This document shows, in pieces, positions 1 to 7,102 of a stretch of DNA of 11,912 bases (position 1 is the first letter of the stretch; the number at the start of each line of letters is the position of its first letter). The stretch is from an uncultured Cytophagaceae bacterium (GTDB lineage: Bacteria; Bacteroidota; Bacteroidia; Cytophagales; Spirosomataceae), in the NCBI GenBank assembly GCA_938008575.1, contig CALLKB010000045.1:1-11912 (forward strand). The letters run 5' to 3'. The notes beneath the pieces were generated by a model. The model worked only from the letters and a program-made list of their open reading frames with translations, had not been told where the DNA came from and did no database searches. The translations under genes were made by a program, and so were the position numbers.

Positions 1-189
1 GGTACCATCACCGCAAGCTTAACAGGTTTGGCATCTAAGGCTAGCAACATCAACGGAGGAACCTTAGGGGCGCTACCATATCAATCGGCAGCTAATACAA
101 CGTCGCTTTTAACCGGAAGTACTTCAGCCACCAAACAATTCTTAACACAAACTGGAACAGGTTCCGCATCTGCTGCTCCTGCTTGGGGA
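1..189 (+). repeat. PYQSAANTT module, copy 1 of 3
   Basis: The 63 residues begin [14 protein letters not shown], pass through [10 protein letters not shown] and end near APAWG. Copy 2 is at 1093-1284 and a more divergent copy 3 at 3193-3330. Copies 1 and 2 agree at most residues, but the DNA differs at many third codon positions. This kind of module (fibre residues, then a 'solved result' motif ending xPxW) is common in tail-fibre-like proteins. Confidence 0.75.
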
Positions 190-3100
190 TCTATGGTTAT
201 TGCAGACGTATCCGATTTAGGAACAGGCGTAGGTGGATTCTTAGGAACACCTACCAGCGCAAACTTAGCCACAGCCGTGACGAATGAAACAGGCTCAGGG
301 GCTTTGGTATTTGCGAACTCTCCTACTTTAGTAACACCTACCTTGGGTGTGTCATCCGCGACGAGCGTTGGCTTTGCTGGTTCAACATCCGGTACAGCAA
401 CCTTAGCAGCACCAGCAGTCGCAGGAACAACAACGATTACATTGCCAGGTGCTACGGGAACCTTAGCAACATTGGCAGGAACGGAAACCTTGACCAATAA
501 AACATTAACGAGCCCTGTGTTAATCACACCTGATTTGGGCGTGCCATCAGCAATTGACTTGAGTAATGCCAGCAGCTTACCCGTAGCAGCCATTACAGGA
601 ACATTGCCCATCACGAAAGGAGGTACAGGGGCAACTACTGCGGCAGCCGCATTAACCGCATTGGGAGCACAATCCACAGCCAATTTAAGTACTGACGTTG
701 CTGCAGATGCCGCATCTACAACAAAATACCCAGCAGTAAAATACATCAAAGAATACGTTGACGCTAGCATTACCTCCGGCGCGCCAGATGCTGATGCTAC
801 GACGAAAGGAAAAATACAGTTGGCCGGTGACCTAACAGGAACTGCCGCTTCTCCCGCCATCGCTGCCAGTGCAGTAACGACTGCCAAAATCAATAACGAT
901 GCGGTTACATCTGCAAAGATTGCCGATGGAACGATTGTAAATGCCGACATCAATGCATCTGCTGCGATTGCTGATACCAAATTGGCGACAATCGCTACCG
1001 CAGGGAAAGTAAGCAATTCAGCCACAACAGCAACCGATGCGAATACAGCCTCGGCCATCGTTGCTCGTGATGCCAGTGGCAATTTCACGGCAGGAACAAT
1101 TACGGCCAACTTAACTGGTTTAGCGAGTAAAGCAACTAACTTGAACGGGGGTGCCGTAGGTTCAATACCTTACCAAAGCGCAGCGAACACAACAACCTTA
1201 TTAGCAGGTAACTCATCTGCAACTAAGAAATTCTTGACACAAAGCGGTGATGGAACATCTGCTGCAGCACCAGTTTGGGCGGGAGTTGCCGTTTCTGATA
1301 TCACAGGTACTTTGCCAGTTGCCAATGGAGGTACCGGGGTAACATCCGTAGCCGCAAATCTCGTATTTGCAGGTCCTACTTCTGGAGCCTCAGCCGCAGC
1401 ACCAAGCTTCCGAAGCTTAGTTGCAGCGGATTTACCTTCCGGTTCGACGAACTATGTAATCAATGGAACGACCCAACAAGCTAGCACCGATTTCAATATC
1501 AGTGGATCGGGTACCATTGGAACAACCTTAGCAGTAACCGGTAACACAACCATCGGTGGTACTGCTACGATTACAGGCGCTACAACCCTATCAGCTTTAA
1601 CAGCTACCAAAGGAGTCTTCACAGACGCATCGAAGCGTTTGACAAGTACTGGAACGTTGGGGACCGATCAAGGAGGTACAGGAATGACATCCTTTAATAG
1701 TGGTGGTGCCATGTATGCAACGAGTACTTCTGCCTTAACGACGGGAACTTTACCTACGAGTGCGGGTGGAACAGGTTTAACCTCCTTTACGAGTGGTGGT
1801 GCATTATATACGACAAGTACAACAGCGGTCACTTCAGGTACTTTACCGGTAACAGCCGGTGGTACAGGTTTGGCGAGCATTAGTGCGAGTCAAATCACGT
1901 TTGGTAATGGAACAAGCGCATTGGGTACAAGTTCAAATTTAGTTTGGGATAATACCAATGCGCGATTGGGTATTGGTATCAGCACCCCTTCAGCTACGTT
2001 TCAAATTGGAACGGAATCCGCTGACAACTTAAAGTACTATGTCGATGCCAACAGTAACAATACATTAAAACTAGGTTACCGTGCTACAGGCTGGTTGATG
2101 CGTACCGGAAACAATTCCGGCGTTGCGACCGACTTGAATTTTTCATATATGAACAGCGGAGGAACTTCCGACATTTTAACTGTCAGCAATTTAGGTTCTG
2201 TGATTGTAAATGGCCCATTGAATGTTAGTACAACTGCAACAGCCTTATCAGGATCATTTACCAATTTAGATTTAGCTAATTCAGCCATTCATTACAGTGG
2301 TACGGATAATAAATTAGGAATCTTTACTTCGGCCCCTACGTCAAAGTTCCAGATTTTTGGCGATACGAATGCCGACTTCCCATTAAAGTATGATGCGGAT
2401 TTAAGTGGTGGAACGATGACCTTGAGTTTCCGTTCGAAAGCTTTCAAAATCATGACGAACCAAAACAGTGGCACGTTAGAAAATTTGACCTATTACTATA
2501 ACAATGGTACGACAGACACACAAATCATGCAATTAAATAATTATGGCCAAGTACGTATACCTGCTTTAATATTACCTACTGGGGCGGCTGCTGGAAAATA
2601 CTTAACATCAGATGCGAATGGTGTGGCTTCATGGGCAGATGTAAATGCATCTGGAAACTTAGTTACCTTAACGGGAACCCAAACGTTAACCAATAAATCT
2701 TTTACGGCACCAGCCCTAGGAACACCCGCATCAGGTGTTTTAACCAATGCAACGGGCTTACCTTTAACTACGGGTGTAACGGGTATTTTACCGATTGCCA
2801 ACGGAGGTACAGGTTCAGCAACACAAAACTTTGTGGATTTAACAACCGCACAAACTATAGCAGGTGCTAAAACATTTTCATCAACGATTGTGGGATCCAT
2901 TTCAGGCAATGCTGCCACAGTAACGAATGGAGTTTATACAACAAATAAATTAAGTGCTTTATCAGCTACAACATCTGCTGAATTAGCGGGAGTCATTTCT
3001 GATGAAACAGGAACGGGATCTTTGGTATTCGCTACCTCTCCTACCTTGGTAACGCCAACTATCGGCGCCGCAACTGGAACAAGTTTAAGTGTTACAGGTC

Positions 3101-4650
3101 AGTTGACATCAACCGTTGCCACAGGTACTGCACCTTTAGTTGTTACTTCTACTACGCCGGTTACGAATTTAAATATTGGAGGAAATGCAGCAACTGCTAC
3201 AACAGCTACGAACATTGCCGGTGGTTTAGCTGGATCGCTCCCTTATCAAACTGCTGCAGGTACGACAACTTTATTGGCCAAAGGGACAGATGGACAATTC
3301 CTAACTTTAGTCAGTGGAGCACCTGCCTGGTCGACGTCAAGTGCGGTGACGAGTGTAGGAGCTATTTCAGCATCTTCTACAGCCAATGGAGCTAGTATCA
3401 CTTCCAATGTCCTCAACTTAGCGCCTGCAGATGGCACCAATGGTGGTGTCGTTACTACCTCAGCACAAAGCTTTGCGGGGATAAAAACCTTTGCAAATAC
3501 GACTGCGAGTACATCCACAACAACGGGGGCAGTTATTGTCTCAGGTGGTTTGGGTGTTGCCAAATCAATGTATGTTGCTGAAGACTCCTATATCAATGGT
3601 TTGAAAATTGGTAAAGGCCTAGCCTCATTGTCAACAAACATCGCGATTGGGGCCTCAACCCTAGCGGCAGCTACAACTGGGGATAAAAACGTTGCAATCG
3701 GTTCAAATGCATTGGCTGCTAATACCAATGCAACAGATAACACCGCAATAGGTTACAATACATTGGCTGCCAATACAGTTGGCTCAGGGAATACGGCCAT
3801 CGGCAGTGGTTCAATCAGCGCAATGAATAACGCAACTTCAGGTAATGTCCTACGAAATACGGCTGTCGGGAATGCAACGTTATCAGCCATGACATCCGGA
3901 GCTTACAATACTGTGATGGGAACTTTCGCATTAGCGGATATGACTAGTGGATCTTCCAATGTAAGTATTGGTAACGAGGCTGGTCAAAAAATCGGTATTG
4001 GTTCTGTTAGTAATACGCAAATGAATACCTCAGTCATTATAGGAGCTGATGCGCGAACTCTTGGAAGTGGTGAAAGTAATGCTATAGTAATTGGATACCA
4101 AGGTAGAGGTTTAGGATCAAATACGGCGGTGATAGGTAATGCATCAACTACTATGACATCATTAAACGGTGAAGTCCTTGTTGGAAGTACAACCGATGCC
4201 GGTGATTATAAATTACAAATTACAGGTAATTCAAAATTAACAGGGACACTAACAGTAGTAGATGGTTCCCAAGGAGCAGGAAAAGTTTTAATATCCGATG
4301 CAAATGGTTTAGCAACTTGGTCAGCAAATAGTAATGGAGGTGTTTCGTCAATATCTGCGACTGCAACCATGGCAGCTACCGATAATTACAATCTTATTGT
4401 ATTTTCTGGATCTACTTCTGGTCAAACAATTACATTACCAAGCGCATCAGCAGCAGGTGCAGGTCGTGAAATTACAATTAAGAATATTGCAAGTGTAACT
4501 GTAGCAGTAGCAGCCACCTCAGGTAACTTAATTTCAGATAGTACAACGACATCTGCAACTGGTTTAAACATTGGAACTGAACCGTCAAATAACTGGATAA
4601 AGGCGATATCAACAGGCACCAACTGGATCATCTTACGAGCATTGTTCTAA
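1..4650 (+). CDS. Giant phage-tail-fibre-like repeat adhesin, 5' end outside window
   Basis: The frame is open to base 1 and ends at TAA 4648-4650, giving 1549 visible residues; the start and any signal peptide lie upstream. The protein is rich in Thr, Ser, Ala and Gly, and I see no cysteine. In order it shows: a GTITAxLTG / PYQSAANTT module (residues 1-63, again near 365-428, looser near 1065-1110); TLTNK modules (161-210 and 893-938); an AKI/DI ladder (291-331); three GTLP-GGTG units (551-626); two head-like LGI domains (656-740, 772-853); a [12 protein letters not shown] motif near 1176; a YadA-head-like AIG section (1213-1330); and a beta cap (about 1445-1549) ending NWIILRALF. These motifs are typical of tail fibres and of Bacteroidota secreted fibre proteins. 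I infer a long trimeric surface fibre. No catalytic motif or outer-membrane anchor is visible. Confidence 0.85.
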   Translation, partial: GTITASLTGLASKASNINGGTLGALPYQSAANTTSLLTGSTSATKQFLTQTGTGSASAAPAWGSMVIADVSDLGTGVGGFLGTPTSANLATAVTNETGSGALVFANSPTLVTPTLGVSSATSVGFAGSTSGTATLAAPAVAGTTTITLPGATGTLATLAGTETLTNKTLTSPVLITPDLGVPSAIDLSNASSLPVAAITGTLPITKGGTGATTAAAALTALGAQSTANLSTDVAADAASTTKYPAVKYIKEYVDASITSGAPDADATTKGKIQLAGDLTGTAASPAIAASAVTTAKINNDAVTSAKIADGTIVNADINASAAIADTKLATIATAGKVSNSATTATDANTASAIVARDASGNFTAGTITANLTGLASKATNLNGGAVGSIPYQSAANTTTLLAGNSSATKKFLTQSGDGTSAAAPVWAGVAVSDITGTLPVANGGTGVTSVAANLVFAGPTSGASAAAPSFRSLVAADLPSGSTNYVINGTTQQASTDFNISGSGTIGTTLAVTGNTTIGGTATITGATTLSALTATKGVFTDASKRLTSTGTLGTDQGGTGMTSFNSGGAMYATSTSALTTGTLPTSAGGTGLTSFTSGGALYTTSTTAVTSGTLPVTAGGTGLASISASQITFGNGTSALGTSSNLVWDNTNARLGIGISTPSATFQIGTESADNLKYYVDANSNNTLKLGYRATGWLMRTGNNSGVATDLNFSYMNSGGTSDILTVSNLGSVIVNGPLNVSTTATALSGSFTNLDLANSAIHYSGTDNKLGIFTSAPTSKFQIFGDTNADFPLKYDADLSGGTMTLSFRSKAFKIMTNQNSGTLENLTYYYNNGTTDTQIMQLNNYGQVRIPALILPTGAAAGKYLTSDANGVASWADVNASGNLVTLTGTQTLTNKSFTAPALGTPASGVLTNATGLPLTTGVTGILPIANGGTGSATQNFVDLTTAQTIAGAKTFSSTIVGSISGNAATVTNGVYTTNKLSALSATTSAELAGVISDETGTGSLVFATSPTLVTPTIGAATGTSLSVTGQLTSTVATGTAPLVVTSTTPVTNLNIGGNAATATTATNIAGGLAGSLPYQTAAGTTTLLAKGTDGQFLTLVSGAPAWSTSSAVTSVGAISASSTANGASITSNVLNLAPADGTNGGVVTTSAQSFAGIKTFANTTASTSTTTGAVIVSGGLGVAKSMYVAEDSYINGLKIGKGLASLSTNIAIGASTLAAATTGDKNVAIGSNALAANTNATDNTAIGYNTLAANTVGSGNTAIGSGSISAMNNATSGNVLRNTAVGNATLSAMTSGAYNTVMGTFALADMTSGSSNVSIGNEAGQKIGIGSVSNTQMNTSVIIGADARTLGSGESNAIVIGYQGRGLGSNTAVIGNASTTMTSLNGEVLVGSTTDAGDYKLQITGNSKLTGTLTVVDGSQGAGKVLISDANGLATWSANSNGGVSSISATATMAATDNYNLIVFSGSTSGQTITLPSASAAGAGREITIKNIASVTVAVAATSGNLISDSTTTSATGLNIGTEPSNNWIKAISTGTNWIILRALF
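286..348 (+). repeat. [19 protein letters not shown] motif, copy 1 of 2
   Basis: Residues 96-116 of the visible protein contain [13 protein letters not shown] and TLVTPTLG. The same 21-residue element returns at 3004-3066 with three or four conservative changes ([19 protein letters not shown]). It is a familiar tail-fibre element. Confidence 0.7.
481..630 (+). repeat. TLTNK-to-GGTG module, copy 1 of 2
   Basis: Fifty residues begin [14 protein letters not shown] and end [11 protein letters not shown]. The second copy is at 2677-2814. The pattern '[10 protein letters not shown] ... LP ... GGTG' is widespread in long tail fibres and in Bacteroidota fibre proteins, where it forms beta-rich trimeric shaft. 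No enzymatic role is implied. Confidence 0.75.
1093..1284 (+). repeat. PYQSAANTT module, copy 2 of 3
   Basis: The 64 residues begin [14 protein letters not shown], contain [10 protein letters not shown] and [10 protein letters not shown], and end APVWAG. Alignment to copy 1 at 1-189 needs only a one-residue gap. The preceding [12 protein letters not shown] is a well-known lead-in in tail-fibre proteins. Confidence 0.75.
1651..1878 (+). repeat. Tandem 93-nt repeat with GGTG core, 2.45 copies
   Basis: Units start at 1651, 1744 and 1837, each opening GTLx and reaching xGGTGxxS after about seven residues. The two full units are 31 codons each, continuing S-F-x-S-G-G-A-x-Y-x-T-S-T; the third stops after 14 codons and runs into a different domain. 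This is the only clearly tandem repeat in the gene. The units are in frame, so gain or loss of one would lengthen or shorten the fibre without breaking it. Third-position differences show that the duplication is not very recent. Confidence 0.85.
1966..2220 (+). repeat. LGI head-like domain, copy 1 of 2
   Basis: About 85 residues begin [15 protein letters not shown], contain [21 protein letters not shown] and an [13 protein letters not shown] strand, and end near GSVIVNG. A paralogous copy is at 2314-2559. The opening LGIGxxxPxxxFQI resembles the N-terminal TGIGTTxPxxKxQV of genes 4713, 7092 and 11783, so this may be an internal version of the same unit. Confidence 0.65.
2314..2559 (+). repeat. 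LGI head-like domain, copy 2 of 2
   Basis: About 82 residues begin [16 protein letters not shown], contain [20 protein letters not shown] and [13 protein letters not shown], and end GQVRI. The order of strands matches copy 1 at 1966-2220, but sequence identity is moderate. It is followed by [14 protein letters not shown] (about 2596-2637), which recurs as [14 protein letters not shown] at about 4279-4320. Confidence 0.65.
2677..2814 (+). repeat. TLTNK-to-GGTG module, copy 2 of 2
   Basis: Forty-six residues begin [19 protein letters not shown], continue through [12 protein letters not shown] and end [11 protein letters not shown]. It is followed by the [12 protein letters not shown] motif, another common fibre element. 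It aligns to 481-630 with a short gap in the middle. Confidence 0.75.
3004..3066 (+). repeat. [19 protein letters not shown] motif, copy 2 of 2
   Basis: This is the second copy of the element at 286-348, about 2.7 kb away in the same gene. Protein identity is high, while codon choice differs at several positions. Confidence 0.7.
3193..3330 (+). repeat. PYQTAAGTT module, divergent copy 3 of 3
   Basis: This stretch encodes [33 protein letters not shown] and GAPAW. It keeps the order of copies 1 and 2 but is several residues shorter between the leucines and the final Trp. Confidence 0.6.
3637..3990 (+). repeat. YadA-head-like AIG repeats
   Basis: The encoded stretch has recurrent degenerate units: [54 protein letters not shown] and NVSIGNEAG. 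They are spaced roughly 15-22 residues apart. The pattern (N-x-A-I-G-x-x-A-L) is that of the left-handed beta-roll head repeats of trimeric autotransporter adhesins such as YadA. Here the section sits near the C-terminus and is followed by a fibre cap rather than a 12-strand membrane anchor. The fold is inferred from the motif. Confidence 0.7.
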
Positions 4651-4655
4651 AATAC

Positions 4656-4684
4656 AATTGTCATATTTTCCAAATTCGACAATT
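4656..4684. repeat. Small inverted repeat in the 62-nt gap
   Basis: AATTGTC at 4656-4662 is matched by GACAATT at 4678-4684 across a 15-nt AT-rich spacer. The stem is only seven pairs, is poor in G+C and has no T tract after it, so it is a weak terminator candidate at best; an operator half-site pair is equally possible. No convincing Bacteroidota promoter (TTTG near -33, TAnnTTTG near -7) is visible in 4651-4712, so gene 4713 may be read through from upstream. Confidence 0.25.
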
Positions 4685-4712
4685 CATTAATAAAAGTCTT
4701 TATGAGACAAAT

Positions 4713-5681
4713 ATGAAAAAGCTATTAACTGTTTTCCTTATTGTATTAGCAATTTTCCAAAATAGAAAATTATTAGCTCAAACAGGTATAGGTACAACAG
4801 CTCCCGTGAATAAATTCCAAGTAGAAACGGCTACGGCAGATCCCGCTACAAGTGGTTCTGCAGCCAATGGAAATTTGCGTCTGAGTGGTTTATCGGTGGC
4901 TCATGTTTTGGATTTTGGCTTAGGTAATACGAGTAATTTTGCTTGGATTCAAGCAAGAAATAAGACCTATGGTACGAATTACAATTTGGCATTAAATCCT
5001 TTGGGAGGTAATGTGGGCATTGGTACCTCCTCGCCTACTGCGAAATTGAATCTTGTGGGTGGTGGCATGCGAATCTACGATGGATTCACAAATAGTGGTA
5101 CAAGACCCGCCATTAATACCAGTAGCATTGGGAATTATGAAATTCGTGGTGTAGGATCCGCAACAGGAACAGTCCAAGCAGATGGAGCAGATGATGGCTT
5201 TCTGCGACTTTCCGCGGGGGGGGGGACAACAACAACTGCACAGTCTTCCATTGATATTTCAGGTTTTTCGAATACAGCCGATATGAACAATAACATCGTC
5301 TTTCGTACCGCTGGGACGGAACGTATGCGGATAGATTTAAATGGGAATGTCTTAGGTTCAAACAGCAATACTCTATCGGGTTTTGGAGCAACGATTTCTT
5401 CTATTTCAGCTGCTTATACCCTTGCTGCTACCGACAATGCAGAAGTAATTAAATCGGACGCTGCTTCCGCGATAACTGTGACGATTCCGACAGGTTTACC
5501 TACGGGTTTCAACTGCATGGTCTTGCAATATGGCGCGGGACAAATCACCTTTGCTGCTGCAAGTGGGGTGACAATTATCAATCGGAACTCCTATACGAAA
5601 ACATTAGGCCAATATGCGATTGCGACTGTCTTGCATTTGGGAAGTAATATTGTGGTTATATCAGGTGAATTAGGAAATTAA
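4713..5681 (+). CDS. Exported short fibre protein with in-frame G10 tract
   Basis: The product has 322 residues. Residues 1-22 form a Sec signal peptide (KK, hydrophobic core, LLA) with Gln23 as the predicted first mature residue. Residues 23-116 are a QTGIGTTAPVNK module that is repeated, with high identity, in the gene at 7092. The middle (about 117-220) contains LRLSAGGG, encoded by a run of ten G, and a GTERMRIDLNGNV motif common just after fibre domains. The C-terminal third (about 228-322) has SAAYTLAATDN, TVTIPTGLP and VLQYGAGQITF, resembling beta-rich caps of phage fibre proteins. I infer a secreted fibre subunit; no enzyme motif is seen. The start follows a 62-nt gap, and an upstream ATG at 4702 ends after four codons. 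The stop overlaps the next start by one base. Confidence 0.85.
   Translation: MKKLLTVFLIVLAIFQNRKLLAQTGIGTTAPVNKFQVETATADPATSGSAANGNLRLSGLSVAHVLDFGLGNTSNFAWIQARNKTYGTNYNLALNPLGGNVGIGTSSPTAKLNLVGGGMRIYDGFTNSGTRPAINTSSIGNYEIRGVGSATGTVQADGADDGFLRLSAGGGTTTTAQSSIDISGFSNTADMNNNIVFRTAGTERMRIDLNGNVLGSNSNTLSGFGATISSISAAYTLAATDNAEVIKSDAASAITVTIPTGLPTGFNCMVLQYGAGQITFAAASGVTIINRNSYTKTLGQYAIATVLHLGSNIVVISGELGN
4779..5060 (+). repeat. QTGIGTT N-terminal module, copy in gene 4713
   Basis: The 94 residues directly after the signal peptide share QTGIGTTxPVNK, VETATADP, NGNLRLSG, HVLDFGL, ARNKTYGTNY and NPLGGNVGIGTS with the module at 7152-7433. Most residues are identical, whereas many third codon positions differ, pointing to an old duplication kept under protein-level selection. 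Confidence 0.85.
5216..5225 (+). repeat. Homopolymer tract of ten G inside a coding region
   Basis: Ten consecutive G lie within the codons for Ala168-Gly171 of the 322-residue protein. At ten G the frame is intact. Removing one G brings TGA at 5284-5286 into frame (about 190 residues); adding one brings TGA at 5252-5254 into frame (about 180 residues). Both would remove the C-terminal cap. Tracts of this type are classic slipped-strand phase-variation sites. A sequencing miscall of tract length is also possible, but ten keeps the gene open. Confidence 0.8.
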
Positions 5682-7102
5682 TGATAAGGATACTGATTAT
5701 ATTTTTACTGATACCTTCTGTCTTGCTGGCGCAATTCTATTCGCCGAGCTATGCAGGAAATGTATCGAAAAATAATCTCTATGTGAATTATGATTTTAGT
5801 AAATCAAGCTCCTACCCTGGATCAGGCACAACGGTGTATAGCACAACGACGAATGCGGTAAGTGCAAGTCTCGCAAACAGTCCTACCTATTTCTCTGATC
5901 CGGGTTACCTTCGTTTTATTGCGGGAAGTTCCCAATACATGATAATAGGAGACTTTAAAAACGCATACTCACCCGTGAGCCCTAGTACGAGATCAGGAGT
6001 TTTCACCTTAAGCCTTTGGTTTAATCCCACAGCACTTAATGGAGTTGTCGTATCTGATTTAGATAACACAATACCGGGAGGCGGCTATCATACCTCAGAT
6101 ATTGAGATGGTAGCAGGATATTTAAAATTTTCTGTTTGGCCCAAAAACACCGTTCTTACCACAGCCACTACTGTTACACTCAATGAATGGCACCATGTGG
6201 TATTGGTATATACAGGAACACAAGTCAAAGCCTATTTAGACAATACATTAGTAGGTACAGCAACTTATACGCGTTCGGGTCCACACATGGGCAGTTATAC
6301 GGCTGCTCAATATTTTGGTATAGCAGCATATGATGGCACACACATGGGATCAGGTGCTTATGGGAGTTTTTTGTTGGCCGATGTAAAATTCTTTTCAGCT
6401 GCTTTGGGAGATGGGGAGGTGAATTCAATTTACCAACAAGAGAAATCAAATTATGATTTAGTGTTTTATTTGGATGGAGGTAATACAACTTCTCTGGCGA
6501 CTTCAGGGGCAACCGCTTGGAATGATATATCGGGACATGCCAAATCAGGGGATATTGGAGCAGGCATGTCTTACAATGCAACTGCGAGTGGAAGCATGTA
6601 TTTTAATGGGGCTAGTACTGCTTATTCAAATTTTAGCTGTGGATTAAATGGGACTTCTACTATTACAGTTGAAATGTGGGTAAAGCCAACTACGCTATCT
6701 GGTGGCATGTTTTTTGGCTTTTACCGTTATGACGTATTTACCACGGGAGGTGGTTTGGGATACAATACGGCAGGTGGAGATCTCTATGGTATAAATTCCA
6801 CCCAAACCAGTGGTTTTGTCAATACTTGGAAACACTATGTGTTCGTCATGAATGCAGGTTCAGTGACATCCAATAAGATTTATGTCAATGGAGTCTCCCA
6901 AACTTTAGCACTTCGAACAGGGACCATTCAAAATGCTAATACCAATTTTAATGGGGGAATTGGCCGAATTGCTTGTTGGGCCAATGACAATGCATACATG
7001 CAACAGATGTACATCACCAAATTTAAAATTTACGACCGTGAACTTACGCAAGCTGAAATCACGAATAACTTTAATAAAGACAAAGCAAGACATGGACTTT
7101 AA
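5681..7102 (+). CDS. Exported protein with two LamG (concanavalin-like) domains
   Basis: The product has 473 residues. Residues 1-17 are a signal peptide (VLLA) with Gln18 at the predicted mature end. Two Laminin-G/concanavalin-A-like domains fill the rest. The first (about 31-258) has FTLSLWFNP, the hallmark EWHHVVLVYTG at 169-179 and KAYLDNTLVG. The second (about 259-473) has VFYLDGGNT, TVEMWVKP, TWKHYVFVMN at 382-391, KIYVNG and a closing LTQAEITNNFN. LamG domains of this sort bind glycans or proteins; I see no ExDxxE glycoside hydrolase motif, so binding rather than cleavage is favoured. The ATG shares its A with the preceding TAA stop, and AGGA at 5672-5675 could help re-initiation. The last 11 bases overlap the next gene. 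The tail ARHGL resembles the ARYGR tail of gene 8047. Confidence 0.85.
   Translation: MIRILIIFLLIPSVLLAQFYSPSYAGNVSKNNLYVNYDFSKSSSYPGSGTTVYSTTTNAVSASLANSPTYFSDPGYLRFIAGSSQYMIIGDFKNAYSPVSPSTRSGVFTLSLWFNPTALNGVVVSDLDNTIPGGGYHTSDIEMVAGYLKFSVWPKNTVLTTATTVTLNEWHHVVLVYTGTQVKAYLDNTLVGTATYTRSGPHMGSYTAAQYFGIAAYDGTHMGSGAYGSFLLADVKFFSAALGDGEVNSIYQQEKSNYDLVFYLDGGNTTSLATSGATAWNDISGHAKSGDIGAGMSYNATASGSMYFNGASTAYSNFSCGLNGTSTITVEMWVKPTTLSGGMFFGFYRYDVFTTGGGLGYNTAGGDLYGINSTQTSGFVNTWKHYVFVMNAGSVTSNKIYVNGVSQTLALRTGTIQNANTNFNGGIGRIACWANDNAYMQQMYITKFKIYDRELTQAEITNNFNKDKARHGL

Noticed and set aside
28..30. TTG as the start of the first gene
   Set aside because: The nine codons before it continue the GTITAxLTG module seen in full at 1093, so the frame simply runs in from outside the window.
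81..1109. A 342-codon open frame on the minus strand opposite the giant gene
   Set aside because: It is the mirror of a Thr/Ala/Gly-rich coding strand with few stops. It is Val/Ala-rich, has no signal or domain, and the plus-strand frame carries clear conserved motifs.
1651..1878. A CRISPR-like array
   Set aside because: The 93-nt units are contiguous coding repeats with no spacers and keep the reading frame.
1..4650. A prophage tail region
   Set aside because: The motifs are tail-fibre-like, but no capsid, terminase, tape-measure, baseplate, lysis or integrase gene is present, and every gene whose start is visible has a Sec signal peptide.
4656..4684. A Rho-independent terminator after the giant gene
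   Set aside because: The stem is seven mostly A-T pairs with a 15-nt loop and no T run, so it was kept only as a low-confidence inverted repeat.
6933..7091. An upstream ATG extending the S74 protein by 53 residues
   Set aside because: The extension lies inside the LamG gene, is hydrophilic with scattered Cys and Arg, and would bury the signal peptide that starts at 7092.
5681..7102. A glycoside hydrolase of the concanavalin fold
   Set aside because: No ExDxxE or similar catalytic motif is seen in either domain; both show the LamG 'W-H-x-V' binding-type pattern.
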